Source: an uncultured Chloroflexota bacterium (GTDB taxonomy: Bacteria > Chloroflexota > Dehalococcoidia > Lucifugimonadales > UBA1127). From it: a stretch of 64,000 bases of DNA. The position numbers were made by a program, and so were the translations under genes. This document shows, in pieces, positions 45,230 to 55,835 of the stretch. Each line of letters opens with the position of its first letter. Position 1 is the stretch's first letter. The stretch spans positions 19,942 to 83,941 of the forward strand of contig CAJWQJ010000008.1 in NCBI GenBank assembly GCA_913045315.1. Direction: 5' to 3'. The notes under the pieces were generated by a model that was not told the origin of the DNA, did no database searches, and worked only from the letters and a program-made list of their open reading frames with translations.

Positions 45230-47869
45230 ATGAATAAAATTAATTTTGAAAAGCATGTTTTGCCAAATGGTCTTCAAGTAATTCTCCATGAAGATCATAC
45301 TTTGCCAGTAGTATCAGTTAATGTATGGTATCACGTAGGTTCAAAAGATGAACAATTAGGGAAAACAGGGTTTGCACATTTATTTGAACATATAATGTTT
45401 GAAGGTTCAAAACATCACAATAGAAGTCATTTTGATTCACTGCAAGTTGTTGGTGCTACTTTAAATGGATCAACAACAACTGATCGTACTAATTATTGGG
45501 AAAATCTTCCATCAAATCATCTTGAGCTTGCTATATGGTTAGAATCTGACCGTATGGGGTTTCTCCTAGAAGCTTTGGATCAACAAAGATTTGATGTTCA
45601 AAGAGACGTGGTAAAAAATGAACGAAGACAAAGCTACGAGAACAGACCATATGGAATGGCTAGCCTAAGACTTCAGAAAGAAACTTATCCACTTCCTCAT
45701 CCATATCATTGGCCAACAATAGGTTTTCACGAAGATTTAGACGCAGCTAATTTGGAAGATGTGAAGGATTTTTTTCTTCGTTACTACATACCTAACAACG
45801 CAAGTGTTTCAATTGCTGGAGACATAGAACCTAAGAAAACATTAGAATTAGTCAATAAATATTTTTCTGACCTTAAGCCAGGAATGCCTGTAGAACGAAT
45901 TAAATATATGGATTCACCCTTGCAAGGATCCAGTGAATTAAAATTATATGATAATGTCTCTCTCCCAAGAATTACTATTTTATGGCCTTCTGTTCCAAGA
46001 TTTCACAAAGATGAAGCACCATTAGCTTTATTGGCAGGCATATTGGGAGATGGTAAGGGAAGCAGATTATATCGGTCATTAATTTATGATAAACAAATAG
46101 CTCAAAGTACTAGCTCATATATGGATGCAATGGAAATAGCTGGAGATTTTCTAATAGATGCTACCGCCCCAGATGCAAAATCTTTTCAGGAAACCAGAAA
46201 CGAAATCTACAAGGAAATAGATGAACTTATTTCTAATCCCCCCTCGATGCATGAGCTGGAAAGAGTCAAGAATAGACTTGAAATGCAATACTCCAGACAG
46301 ATTGCCAATATCGGAGGGTTTGGAGGAAGAGCAAATAAATTAAATTCATTCAATATATTTACAGGTGATCCTGATCAAATTAATACAGACATGCAGAGAT
46401 ATCTTGAAGTTTCCGATAATGATGTTAAAAGAGTTATAGACAAGTATCTTGGCTCAAGAAGAATTGAAATGTCAGTTTTGCCGGTAGAATCCTACTCTCA
46501 AAAAACTTTTGCAATAGACAGGTTTGCTCAGCCCAAACCAGATCCTGAACCAAAATATACACCACCCCAAATACATAAAGAATCATTAAAAAATGGAATG
46601 GATGTTTATATAGTTGAAAAACAAGACGTGTCTTCAGTCCTTTGTGGTCTTTTAATAAAAGGAGGATCATCAATTGATCCCATTTCACAATCTGGGATTT
46701 CATCTCTAACCACATCAATGTTGCAAGAAGGAACAAGCACCAGAACAAGCGAAGAAATTGCAAATGAATTTGAATTTATGGGAAGTAGTCTGACTAGTAT
46801 TACTAGTCGAGAATATTCATTACTTGGAGCAGAAGTTCTTTCAAAGCATTTTAGGGAATCTTTATCCATTCTTTCTGATATAACCCTAAACCCAAGCTTC
46901 CCACAACATGAATTGGATAGAATAAAAGCACAACGAATCACTCAACTCAAAAGAATCCATGATGATCCAAACTCTCTTTCAGAAATCCTGTTCCCTTCCA
47001 TAATTTATGGAAAGAACCATAAGTATGGCCATTCATCTATAGGAACCAACCAATCATTATCTTTAATAACTCAAGATAATATTAAAAATCATTATAGGGC
47101 AACATTTACCCCTTCCAATACAAGTCTTATCATAGTTGGTAATGTATCTGTTACTGAAGTTATAAATCTTGCTAATCAGGAATTTAGCAATTGGATACCA
47201 AATTCGATATCTATTAAGGATAACAATAATTCTGCCAAAACTTTACCAGAAAAAATCGAAATCATGCTTGCAGATAAACCCGATGCCAGTCAATCTGTTA
47301 TACGAGCAGGGCACTTAACCATACCTCGATCCCACAAGGACTATCAACCCTTGATGATGCTTAATCAAATCTTGGGGGGGCAATATACCGCTAGATTAAA
47401 TATGAATCTTAGACAAGACAAAGGTTATAGCTATGGATACAGATCATGGGTAGAATGGCATAATGACATATCTGCAATTGTTGCAGGTGGAGATGTTCAA
47501 ACTTCCGCAACTAAGGAATCTATATTTGAAACAATAAATGAATTTGAATCTTTATATACAAAAAATCCAGTATCATCTGAAGAACTTGAGAACGCTAAAT
47601 CATCAGTAATACAACAATTCCCTTCATCGTTTGAAAGTTTAAATCAAATCCTTGAACGAATTATAACAATTGTTTTATTTGATTTAGATATTAATCATTA
47701 TGGTAATTACATAAACCGTATTGAGAAAATTACTCTTGATGACATTCAAAATGCAGTAACCTCTCATATAAAACCTGATCAATTAAGAATTTTAGTAATC
47801 GGTGACCAAAAAGTAATTGAGAATGACATTAGTCAACTAGGAATTCCTATTGAAATTATCGTACCCTAA
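45230..47869 (+). CDS. M16 zinc peptidase, two-domain fusion
   Basis: 879 aa, a tandem of two M16 units. The first (1-430) is active-looking: HLFEHIMFEGS supplies the inverse zinc motif HxxEH near residue 49, with the distal Glu expected in the NERRQSYENRPYG region. The second (about 445-879) has no HxxEH but keeps the C-terminal Arg/Tyr-type NLRQDKGYSYG, as in the inactive partner of PqqL/processing peptidase-type enzymes. No signal peptide is visible, so the site of action is uncertain. A start at 45230 has only a weak upstream GAGAG. Confidence 0.93.
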   Translation: MNKINFEKHVLPNGLQVILHEDHTLPVVSVNVWYHVGSKDEQLGKTGFAHLFEHIMFEGSKHHNRSHFDSLQVVGATLNGSTTTDRTNYWENLPSNHLELAIWLESDRMGFLLEALDQQRFDVQRDVVKNERRQSYENRPYGMASLRLQKETYPLPHPYHWPTIGFHEDLDAANLEDVKDFFLRYYIPNNASVSIAGDIEPKKTLELVNKYFSDLKPGMPVERIKYMDSPLQGSSELKLYDNVSLPRITILWPSVPRFHKDEAPLALLAGILGDGKGSRLYRSLIYDKQIAQSTSSYMDAMEIAGDFLIDATAPDAKSFQETRNEIYKEIDELISNPPSMHELERVKNRLEMQYSRQIANIGGFGGRANKLNSFNIFTGDPDQINTDMQRYLEVSDNDVKRVIDKYLGSRRIEMSVLPVESYSQKTFAIDRFAQPKPDPEPKYTPPQIHKESLKNGMDVYIVEKQDVSSVLCGLLIKGGSSIDPISQSGISSLTTSMLQEGTSTRTSEEIANEFEFMGSSLTSITSREYSLLGAEVLSKHFRESLSILSDITLNPSFPQHELDRIKAQRITQLKRIHDDPNSLSEILFPSIIYGKNHKYGHSSIGTNQSLSLITQDNIKNHYRATFTPSNTSLIIVGNVSVTEVINLANQEFSNWIPNSISIKDNNNSAKTLPEKIEIMLADKPDASQSVIRAGHLTIPRSHKDYQPLMMLNQILGGQYTARLNMNLRQDKGYSYGYRSWVEWHNDISAIVAGGDVQTSATKESIFETINEFESLYTKNPVSSEELENAKSSVIQQFPSSFESLNQILERIITIVLFDLDINHYGNYINRIEKITLDDIQNAVTSHIKPDQLRILVIGDQKVIENDISQLGIPIEIIVP

Positions 47870-47889
47870 AGCCAAGGAGCATATTAATT

Positions 47890-48567
47890 GTGAATAAAAA
47901 CTATTTAAGCCCTATATTCCTCTTTATTACTTCAATTTTTATTACATCATTAATTGTTTCTAACGTTACAGGAGTAAAATTAGCATTACTTTTTGGTGAA
48001 GTATTACCTGCAGCAATTATTATTTTCCCGATTACATATATTATTGGAGATGTTCTTACTGAAGTATATGGATTCAAGAAAGCAAGATCAGTTATTTGGC
48101 TTGGCTTCTTTTGCAATCTTATATTTGTAACAGCTATATGGATAGCAGGATTATTACCCCCTGCAAGCTTTTGGTCTGAAAATCAACAATCCTATGAGAG
48201 CATTCTCGGATCTACCCCAAGACTTCTCATTGCTTCCCTTTGTGCATATGCAATAGGAGAATTAATTAATTCGCTTGTATTATCCAGATTAAAGATAGCA
48301 ACAAAGGGAAAGTGGTTATGGTCAAGAACTATTAGTTCAACTGTAGTAGGCCAAGGATTAGATTCATTGATATTCATTACAATTGCATTCACTGGAACTC
48401 CAGGAATTGTTAGAATGATTCTTCTCCAATGGGCAGTAAAAGTAGTGTATGAAGTTTTGGCTACACCTATAACATATTTAATAGTCGGATATCTTAAGAA
48501 GAAAGAAAATATTGACACAACTGATCATGAAATTTCCATCCTTCCTTTTTCAAACAGCAATGATTAG
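47890..48567 (+). CDS. Queuosine precursor transporter (YhhQ/QueT family)
   Basis: 225 aa with about six membrane helices. The family imports queuine or preQ0/preQ1 for tRNA modification. The N-terminal SNVTGVKLALLFGEVLPAAIIIFPITYIIGDVLTEVYGF is the family hallmark, and the GQGLDSLIFITIAFTG helix near 155 is also typical. The start is GTG with AAGGAGC upstream. It follows the M16 peptidase gene by 20 bp. Its 3' end overlaps the convergent PIG-L gene by four bases. Confidence 0.93.
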   Translation: MNKNYLSPIFLFITSIFITSLIVSNVTGVKLALLFGEVLPAAIIIFPITYIIGDVLTEVYGFKKARSVIWLGFFCNLIFVTAIWIAGLLPPASFWSENQQSYESILGSTPRLLIASLCAYAIGELINSLVLSRLKIATKGKWLWSRTISSTVVGQGLDSLIFITIAFTGTPGIVRMILLQWAVKVVYEVLATPITYLIVGYLKKKENIDTTDHEISILPFSNSND

Positions 48568-49292
48568 AGTTCTTCATAAACTTCCATCATTTTTTTCATT
48601 CCGTAACAACGAAATCCCTCTTTCAAAAAATCATCAGGTTGAACTTCTTTCATTTTTTCGATGAATTTTTCTCTCCCCCCAGCTCTATCAACCCAATCCT
48701 GAACTTGACTACGATGAGCCATCACCGCATTAGCTTTCTGTTCAACCGTATCGCTTATATCTATAAATATATCTGGTTCCTCTGATCCCCAAAAATATAT
48801 TTCTTCAACATTATGTCCTGCTAATCCCTGTTCAATATGTTCTGGGTAATGCAATCGGTCTCTTGCATAAGGAAAAACTGCATCCAAACTTACTAAGCCA
48901 GCAATACGATGATCTCTATGAATATAAAATGATTTTCGAAATGGATCTGTTGTAAATAATATATTAGGTTTATATATTCTTATGTTGTATACAAGAGCAC
49001 TCCGAAAAGGATGATCATCCTCTAAGTTTCCATCACTAAATCCTAGATGAACTATGTGTTTAACTCCTAATATCGAAGCAGCTTCTTCCTGTTCTTCTCT
49101 GCGTTTATCATTTAAATACTCTTGAGACATATCTGTGTCTCGTCCACCTCTATCGCCACTTGTGGCAACTACGTAAATTACTTCCTTGCCATCATTTGTA
49201 AGTTTTGCAACCGTTCCACCACAACCAAGTTCAGCGTCATCTGGATGTGGTGTAACAACCATTACGCGTTCAATATTTTTGAATATTTCCAT
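48564..49292 (-). CDS. PIG-L family deacetylase
   Basis: 242 aa. Zinc-dependent LmbE/PIG-L hydrolases remove N-acetyl groups from amino-sugar conjugates. The metal site PHPDDAELGCGG is at the N terminus (residues about 15-26) and the third ligand in FYIHRDHRIAG near 130. The closest known role types are BshB/MshB (low-molecular-weight thiol synthesis) and mycothiol-conjugate amidase, but the substrate cannot be read from sequence. AAGGGGT lies upstream of the ATG. Confidence 0.92.
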   Translation of the reverse strand: MEIFKNIERVMVVTPHPDDAELGCGGTVAKLTNDGKEVIYVVATSGDRGGRDTDMSQEYLNDKRREEQEEAASILGVKHIVHLGFSDGNLEDDHPFRSALVYNIRIYKPNILFTTDPFRKSFYIHRDHRIAGLVSLDAVFPYARDRLHYPEHIEQGLAGHNVEEIYFWGSEEPDIFIDISDTVEQKANAVMAHRSQVQDWVDRAGGREKFIEKMKEVQPDDFLKEGFRCYGMKKMMEVYEEL

Positions 49293-49473
49293 AGCATACC
49301 CCTTATTTATGATAATACATGGGTCTTATATTGTCAGATATTAAAATGTTGGGTTTGAAATAATAATCAATTGGCAAGATTAGTTATCAAACTATATAAT
49401 TAGCGTGTATAGACTTATATCAATTCAACAATTTACCCATGAAATCATGACAAATTCGGAGTAACCTCCTTGC

Positions 49474-52400
49474 ATGTTCGACAGAAATGAACGAATACAG
49501 AACCTGAAAAAGATGTTGCAAGCTCGCATCGTAATTCTTGATGGTGCTACTGGAACTGCAATACAAGAATTAAACTTAAATGCAGAAGATTTTGGTGGTG
49601 AAGAATACGAAGGATGCAACGAGCATCTTTGCATTACAAAACCTGAATCAATAGCAAACATTCATCATTCCTATTTCAATGCTGGTGCAGATATAACGGA
49701 AACAAATAGTTTCGGCTCTACTCCACTAGTTCTACAAGAATATGGTCTTGAAGATATAGCTTGGGAATTAAATTACAATGCAGCAAAAATTGCTCGTGAC
49801 GTAGCGAATTCTTTTGAAATCAATAATCAAATGAAATTTGTTGCTGGTTCAATGGGGCCTACTACAAAAACACTGTCTGTAACAGGTGGGGTTTCATTTG
49901 AAGAATTAGTTAAATCATATGAAATTCAATCCCAAGGTCTAATAGAAGGTGGTGTTGACTTTCTATTGATCGAAACAAGTCAGGACCCACTTAATCTTAA
50001 ATCTGCATTAATAGGTATTGACCAAACATTCGAAAACATCGGATTTAGTATACCAATTGCTATCCAAGCTACTATCGAATCAATGGGAACCACATTAGCA
50101 GGTCAAGATATTGAATCATTTTATGAAACAATTAAGCATCGAGATTTACTATGGGTAGGGATAAATTGTGCAACAGGTCCTGAGTTTATGACTGATCACA
50201 TTAAAACCCTTTCAGAAATATCTAAATTCCCTGTCTCCTGTGTTCCTAATGCAGGTTTACCAGATGAAAACGGTTTATATTCAGAATCGCCACAACGAAT
50301 GTCCTCATTTCTTCAACGATTTCTAAAAGAAAGATGGATTAATGTGGTTGGAGGATGTTGTGGTACAACACCTGCTCATATTAAAGAAATAGCAAGTCAA
50401 GCAAGTAGTCAAACACCAAGGAATATTATTTTAGATACTGATACAAAAATTTCCGGATTAACAACTGTAACTGTTAATAAAGATACAAGTCCAGTATTAA
50501 TTGGTGAACGATTAAATGTATTAGGAAGTCGGAAATTTAAACGATTAATCAGTGAAGGCAAAATAGAGGAAGCCGCCGAAATTGGAAGGGATCAAATTGA
50601 ATGGGGTGCCCAAGTTTTGGATATCTGTTTACAGGATCCCGATAGAAATGAAATGGAAGACATCAAAAATTTTCTGAGACAAGTAACTAAAAAAGTTCGA
50701 TCTCCAATAATGATTGATACAACAGATAAAAAAGTAATGGAAGAAGCTTTAAAGCTTACACCTGGAAAATCAATTTTAAATTCAATTAATCTTGAAGATG
50801 GGTTAAAGAGATTTGAAGAGATAGTACCACTTGCAAAACAATATGGTGCCGCATTAGTAGTGGGGTGTATAGACGATGACCCAATTCAAGCACAAGCAAT
50901 AACTAGGGAAAGAAAACTAGAAGTTGCCCAAAAATCATATCTAATACTTACTGAAACATTCGGAATTGCACCTGAAGATATAATTTTCGACCCTCTTGTT
51001 TTTCCTATAGGAACCGGGGATGAATCCTATATTGGTTCTGGAGTTGAAACAATAGAGGGAATAAAGTTAATCAAAAAAGAATTTCCATTATGCAAAACTG
51101 TTTTAGGCATCTCAAATGTATCATTCGGTTTACCATTAAACGGAAGAGAAGTTTTAAATGCAGTTTTTCTTTACCATTGTGTTCAAGCTGGACTTGATAT
51201 GGCCATTGTTAATCCAGAAAGACTCGAAAGGTATATCAGCATATCAGATGAAGATAAACAGGTTTCAGAAAACCTTATTTATTGGACAGGCAACGATCCA
51301 ATAGGTGATTTTGCTTCTAACTTTCGAGGAAAAGAAGCTTCCAAACCTAAAGCAAACATTACTCTACTTCCGTTGGAAGAAAGACTTGCAAACTACATTA
51401 TAAGGGGCTCAAAACAAGGCCTTATTGAAGATCTTGAGAAAGCCTTAGAAATATCCACTCCTCTTGAAATCATAAACGGACCTTTAATGGCAGGAATGGA
51501 TGAAGTTGGTCAACTCTTTAATGATAATCAAATGATCGTGGCCGAAGTTCTTCAATCGGCCGAGTCTATGAAAGCTGCCGTATCCTTTCTTGAACAATTC
51601 ATGGACAAATCTGACACCATTGCAAAAGGAAAAATCATGCTCGCAACTGTAAAAGGGGATGTTCATGATATTGGAAAAAATCTTGTAGACATTATATTAT
51701 CCAATAATGGATATACAGTTATAAATTTAGGTATAAAAATTCCACCTGGAGAGCTTATCCAAGCGTACAATAAACACAAACCCGATATTATTGGCTTGTC
51801 TGGATTACTGGTTAAATCAGCACAAATGATGGTAGAAACTGCTCAGGAATTTAAAGAATCAAACATAACGGTACCAATTCTCGTAGGTGGAGCTGCTTTA
51901 ACAAATAGATTTACTCGATTAAGAATTGCACCAGAATATAATGGCCTTGTTGCATATGCTCAAGATGCAATGCAGGGATTAGGAATTACAAATAGACTAT
52001 TAAATGAAAAAGAAGTGCAATTGCTTACCAAGGAGCTAGCTAATCTGGATATAGAAATGCAAGATTCTACCCCAAAAGACATCCCATACATTCGTCCTGT
52101 AGAAATCCCATCAACCATTGTAAATACCAATTTAGATATCCCGGAACCTCAAAGCTTAACACCAAAAATTTATACTAATTATGACTTGAAAGAAATATTT
52201 TCTTACATAAATCCAGTTATGCTTTACACCCGTCATTTAGGATATAGAGGAAGGTTTGAAGAAGCATTAATGACCAATGATCCAAAAGCGATGGAACTTT
52301 ATGATTTAGTTAAAGAAGTTCAAAATGAAATGATCGACAGGAAAGATATTATAGCTTCGGCAATTTATAAGTTTTTCCCAGCTTTTTCTGAACAAAAAAC

Positions 52401-52980
52401 ACTAATAATCTATGACGATGAAAGAATTTTGCCTATTGAAAAATTCGAATTTGGACGTCAATCCACAGGTGATTTACTATGTTTAAGTGATTTCGTATCT
52501 TCAACAAAATCGGGTAAACCCGACCACATTGCTATGTTTGTTACTTCGATAAGTGATTCTGCAAGATTATGGGCTGACAAACTACGATCAGATGGTGAAT
52601 TTCTACGTTCACACATCGTACAATCATTAGCTATAGAGGGTGCGGAAGCTTTCGCTGAAATCATACATCAGCAAATAAGAAATGAATGGGGTATAAAAGA
52701 CAAAAAAGACATTACCCTAAGGGAGTTATTTCAAGCAAGGTATACGGGTAAAAGATATTCATTTGGATATCCAGCTTGCCCAAGGCTTGAAGATCAAGAA
52801 AAATTATTCCGACTTTTAAACATTCAATCATTACTACCTGTAAGTCTTACCGAAGGATACATGATGGAACCAGAAAGCAGCGTTAGCGCCTTAGTAACGC
52901 ACCACGTTGATGCTAAGTATTTCAATCTTAATGTTAAAGATATTGAAATTCTCGAGAAGGACATAGAAAATAATCAATGA
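49474..52980 (+). CDS. metH: Cobalamin-dependent methionine synthase
   Basis: 1168 aa, close to the 1227 aa of E. coli MetH with all modules. It transfers a methyl group from 5-methyl-THF to homocysteine via cobalamin. The homocysteine domain (1-320) has zinc ligands in GINCATGPE (about 231) and GGCCGTTP (about 292). The pterin domain (about 345-610) follows, then the cobalamin cap and the B12-binding DVHDIGKN (about 729). The AdoMet reactivation domain (about 900-1168) includes YSFGYPACPRLEDQ. The 180-bp upstream region shows no recognisable cobalamin or SAM riboswitch. It links to the MetF-like gene at 17.5 kb. Confidence 0.97.
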   Translation: MFDRNERIQNLKKMLQARIVILDGATGTAIQELNLNAEDFGGEEYEGCNEHLCITKPESIANIHHSYFNAGADITETNSFGSTPLVLQEYGLEDIAWELNYNAAKIARDVANSFEINNQMKFVAGSMGPTTKTLSVTGGVSFEELVKSYEIQSQGLIEGGVDFLLIETSQDPLNLKSALIGIDQTFENIGFSIPIAIQATIESMGTTLAGQDIESFYETIKHRDLLWVGINCATGPEFMTDHIKTLSEISKFPVSCVPNAGLPDENGLYSESPQRMSSFLQRFLKERWINVVGGCCGTTPAHIKEIASQASSQTPRNIILDTDTKISGLTTVTVNKDTSPVLIGERLNVLGSRKFKRLISEGKIEEAAEIGRDQIEWGAQVLDICLQDPDRNEMEDIKNFLRQVTKKVRSPIMIDTTDKKVMEEALKLTPGKSILNSINLEDGLKRFEEIVPLAKQYGAALVVGCIDDDPIQAQAITRERKLEVAQKSYLILTETFGIAPEDIIFDPLVFPIGTGDESYIGSGVETIEGIKLIKKEFPLCKTVLGISNVSFGLPLNGREVLNAVFLYHCVQAGLDMAIVNPERLERYISISDEDKQVSENLIYWTGNDPIGDFASNFRGKEASKPKANITLLPLEERLANYIIRGSKQGLIEDLEKALEISTPLEIINGPLMAGMDEVGQLFNDNQMIVAEVLQSAESMKAAVSFLEQFMDKSDTIAKGKIMLATVKGDVHDIGKNLVDIILSNNGYTVINLGIKIPPGELIQAYNKHKPDIIGLSGLLVKSAQMMVETAQEFKESNITVPILVGGAALTNRFTRLRIAPEYNGLVAYAQDAMQGLGITNRLLNEKEVQLLTKELANLDIEMQDSTPKDIPYIRPVEIPSTIVNTNLDIPEPQSLTPKIYTNYDLKEIFSYINPVMLYTRHLGYRGRFEEALMTNDPKAMELYDLVKEVQNEMIDRKDIIASAIYKFFPAFSEQKTLIIYDDERILPIEKFEFGRQSTGDLLCLSDFVSSTKSGKPDHIAMFVTSISDSARLWADKLRSDGEFLRSHIVQSLAIEGAEAFAEIIHQQIRNEWGIKDKKDITLRELFQARYTGKRYSFGYPACPRLEDQEKLFRLLNIQSLLPVSLTEGYMMEPESSVSALVTHHVDAKYFNLNVKDIEILEKDIENNQ

Positions 52981-52983
52981 ACA

Positions 52984-53418
52984 CTATCCTTTTGAAGGTA
53001 ATAAGATTGTAGCTTCTCCTGGTGCAGTTTCTTGACCATCTTGATTTTTCAGACTTATAGAAAAATCTACTAAGTGTTCACCATTTTCAAATCTCTTATC
53101 TATAACTTTAGCAGTACATGTCAAAAAATCATTCTTTTGATTCTTGGCTCGAAATTGACACCCTAGTTTACGAACCTGAGCTTCATCACCAGCCCACTCA
53201 CGAAACATATTATGGAAATAAGCGAATCGAAGATTACCCATTCCGAACGCACCCTGTTCATTCAATGCAGCTTTCCCTGCTTCATCATCCATATGGATGT
53301 AAACAAATTCATCATTTACAGCTGCATAACGATTCCAATGCATAAAATCAGTTTGCCTGCTCCATGGAGTTACTTCTTGTCCAATCTCAACATCTTCCCA
53401 ATACACATTAAAAGTCAT
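52984..53418 (-). CDS. MaoC-like hot-dog protein (hydratase subunit)
   Basis: 144 aa from ATG 53418, which follows GAGGAG; the track's start six codons earlier includes this site. The FNVYWEDVEIGQEVTPWSRQTD start and the DEFVYIHMDDEAG.. and GAFGMGNLRFAYFHNMFREWAG segments mark a MaoC-type hot-dog fold, as in (R)-specific enoyl-CoA hydratases. It lies 22 bp after the 164-aa FAS1-like dehydratase gene on the same strand. The pair probably forms a heteromeric hydratase. The same two domains occur fused in the gene at 59717. Confidence 0.82.
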   Translation of the reverse strand: MTFNVYWEDVEIGQEVTPWSRQTDFMHWNRYAAVNDEFVYIHMDDEAGKAALNEQGAFGMGNLRFAYFHNMFREWAGDEAQVRKLGCQFRAKNQKNDFLTCTAKVIDKRFENGEHLVDFSISLKNQDGQETAPGEATILLPSKG

Positions 53419-53439
53419 GAGTACTCCTCTTTTCAATAA

Positions 53440-53934
53440 TTAATAACGAATACCAATAGATTTACGTATTTTTACAAGATCTCCACGTTGATTTACCCAT
53501 CGTGTTTCAGTAGTTGAAAACAACGTTAACCCCAAGCTTGTGGTGCGTTCATTCCATTCAGATAATGCAGTACTAGAGGAAATCACATCTCCAGGTCGCA
53601 TAGGTGCATAATATTCTTCTGTTTGCCCACCATTCATAGCTCGGGTGCCTACACCTCCACCTTGAGGTGTTTGTAAACCAACTGGAGTAGGTTCTTTTTC
53701 TACTGGCCACGCAAATGGATTAAATTCGGAAGGTGCTATGATACCACTCCAATGAGTTGTTTTTGCATAATCAGTATCCCAAAATATTTTAGGTGGGGTT
53801 TCAGGCCAGTAAACCGCTATAGCCCACTTGCGAATATCGGAATCTGAAATAGGTGGTGAAACTTTAGCTTCACTCCAAACACCTTTGCGATCTAACATAT
53901 CTTGTGTTACGAGTGTTTCAATTTGATCCGACAA
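53440..53934 (-). CDS. FAS1-like/MaoC N-terminal dehydratase-domain protein
   Basis: 164 aa. The N-terminal DRKGVWSEAKVSPPISDSDIRKWAIAVYWPETPPKIFWDTDYA and the WSGIIAPSEFNPFAWP segment resemble the FAS1-like dehydratase domain found with MaoC hydratases (HTD2-like). A central MRPGDVISSSTALSEWNERTTSLG strand and WVNQRGDLVKIRKSIGIRY close the fold. The start is TTG at 53934 with GAGGTG upstream. It heads a two-gene unit with the MaoC-like gene. Substrates are probably acyl-CoA thioesters. Confidence 0.82.
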   Translation of the reverse strand: MSDQIETLVTQDMLDRKGVWSEAKVSPPISDSDIRKWAIAVYWPETPPKIFWDTDYAKTTHWSGIIAPSEFNPFAWPVEKEPTPVGLQTPQGGGVGTRAMNGGQTEEYYAPMRPGDVISSSTALSEWNERTTSLGLTLFSTTETRWVNQRGDLVKIRKSIGIRY

Positions 53935-54019
53935 AATTCACCTCTTTATTTGAATAATTTTCAGAGGATTATACCTTTTAAATAATAACAATCAAGAAAA
54001 AAATTGAATTTTAGTATTT

Positions 54020-55816
54020 TTATTCATCCTGGAAATTCAATTCATACAATTCACGGTAACGACCGTTCCGTTTAAATAAATACTCATGGTTACCCATTTC
54101 AACAATTCTTCCAGATTCCAATACAATAATATTATCACTGTTTACTATAGTAGAAATTCTATGAGCAATGATAATTGATGTTCGATTTTTTAGCATAATT
54201 CTCATTGCATCCTGAATTAATTTCTCTGATTGGGAATCAATATTAGCTGTAGCCTCATCAAGTATTAAAACCCTAGGATTCATCACCATTGCCCTACAAA
54301 AACTTATTAATTGACGTTCACCCATACTAAGATTTCGACCACGTTCTTGAAGAACAGTATCATATCCATTTTCAAGATTCATAATAAATTCATGTGCTCC
54401 TAGATGTCTGGTAACCTTCTCAATTTCTTCATGAGTTATTTCCTGACGGTTATAACAAATATTTTCTCTGACAGTCATGGAATACAAAAATGGTTCTTGC
54501 AAAACCATACTAATTTGATTTGAAAGAAAACTTCTTTCTAAATTAGTAATGTCATATCCATCAAGAATAATTTTACCTGAGGTAGGGTCATATAATCGTG
54601 ATAAAAGTGAAGCTAAAGTAGTTTTCCCGGCACCAGTCAGTCCAACTAGTGCGATTGAAGTGGATGGAGGTATATCAACATTAATATCTTCCAAAACAGT
54701 CTTTCCGTTATCATAATGAAACCCAACGTGCTCAATCTGAATATGTCCTTTTGATGGAACGAGACCTTGGAGTTTACCTTCATTCTTCATTTCTGCATGA
54801 ATATCCAGCAATTCGAAAATTCGTCCTCCCGAAGCCATTGCCCGTTGAAAAACTGTATATTGCATTGAAATAACACGTACCGGCTCGAACAATCGTTGTA
54901 TATACAAAAGAAAAGCTACAAGAAACCCTAATTCTAAAGTTCCTTCAAAAACCATTAATCCCCCAACAATTATCACCAAACCCATAGAAACAATTGTTAA
55001 TACATCAACAACAGGCAGCAAAATTGCTGAAAGTTTTGCTGCGTGAATAGCAGCATCTCTATGCGCAGCATTCAATTCATCAAATAAATATAAATTTTTG
55101 TCCTGCCTATTCATACTTTGAGTTACACGCACACCTGAAATATTTTCTTGCAAGCTAGCATTAACACTTGATATTGCAGTTCTAACTTTTACAAAAATTG
55201 GTTTTGATTTCATTTGCCAATAAATCATAATTCCAATCAGAATTGGAAATGTAGAAAGAGTAACAAGTGCCAGAAAAGGATTCATGAAAAACATTATTGC
55301 AATTATGCATCCTAACATTGCAATATCACCTACAGTAATAATTCCAATATCCATGAATTCTTCTAGTTGATTGACATCATTTTGCACTCGGGACATTATT
55401 CGCCCAACAATTGTACGATCAAAGAACGCTGTGGATTGACGCTGCAAATGATCAAACATAGATTTACGAATATCAGCTAAAACTCTTACACTCAATCGTG
55501 CTAATGAATAATACTGTAAATAGTTGGAGAGCATATTCAAAATAATAATTCCAAAAAAGGATGCACAAACAAGATTAAATGTCATCCAATTTGGACCAAA
55601 ATTCACACTTGGAACAATAAATCCATCAATAGCCCATGCAATAATTAATGGTTGAAGGGACATGGAAAAAATATGCCCAATCATTCCAATAACTGCCCAA
55701 ATACCCCACTTGTAATAAGGTAGAGCATAATTTATCAATCTTCTAACTACTATATGATCATAGATTTTACCTTGAACAAGTTCGTCTAGTTCGGATTGCC
55801 CAATGTAGCTAGTCAG
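54020..55816 (-). CDS. ABC exporter subunit (canonical ATPase half) with CTG start
   Basis: 598 aa from a CTG at 55816: GGAGG lies six bases upstream, right after the stop of the previous gene. The track's ATG start adds 26 residues that overlap the upstream gene and look non-native. It is a half-transporter with an N-terminal membrane domain of about six helices and a C-terminal ATPase. Walker A GLTGAGKTT, signature LSMGERQ and Walker B VLILDEATANID keep the catalytic Glu. It pairs with the degenerate half encoded upstream, as in TM287/288-type heterodimeric exporters. The substrate is unknown. Confidence 0.9.
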   Translation of the reverse strand: MTSYIGQSELDELVQGKIYDHIVVRRLINYALPYYKWGIWAVIGMIGHIFSMSLQPLIIAWAIDGFIVPSVNFGPNWMTFNLVCASFFGIIILNMLSNYLQYYSLARLSVRVLADIRKSMFDHLQRQSTAFFDRTIVGRIMSRVQNDVNQLEEFMDIGIITVGDIAMLGCIIAIMFFMNPFLALVTLSTFPILIGIMIYWQMKSKPIFVKVRTAISSVNASLQENISGVRVTQSMNRQDKNLYLFDELNAAHRDAAIHAAKLSAILLPVVDVLTIVSMGLVIIVGGLMVFEGTLELGFLVAFLLYIQRLFEPVRVISMQYTVFQRAMASGGRIFELLDIHAEMKNEGKLQGLVPSKGHIQIEHVGFHYDNGKTVLEDINVDIPPSTSIALVGLTGAGKTTLASLLSRLYDPTSGKIILDGYDITNLERSFLSNQISMVLQEPFLYSMTVRENICYNRQEITHEEIEKVTRHLGAHEFIMNLENGYDTVLQERGRNLSMGERQLISFCRAMVMNPRVLILDEATANIDSQSEKLIQDAMRIMLKNRTSIIIAHRISTIVNSDNIIVLESGRIVEMGNHEYLFKRNGRYRELYELNFQDE

Positions 55817-55835
55817 TTTAAACCTCCAGCAAATT

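Noticed and set aside
49293-49473. Possible cobalamin or SAM riboswitch before metH
   Set aside because: I looked for a B12 box or SAM-type helices and saw no recognisable motif in these 181 bases.
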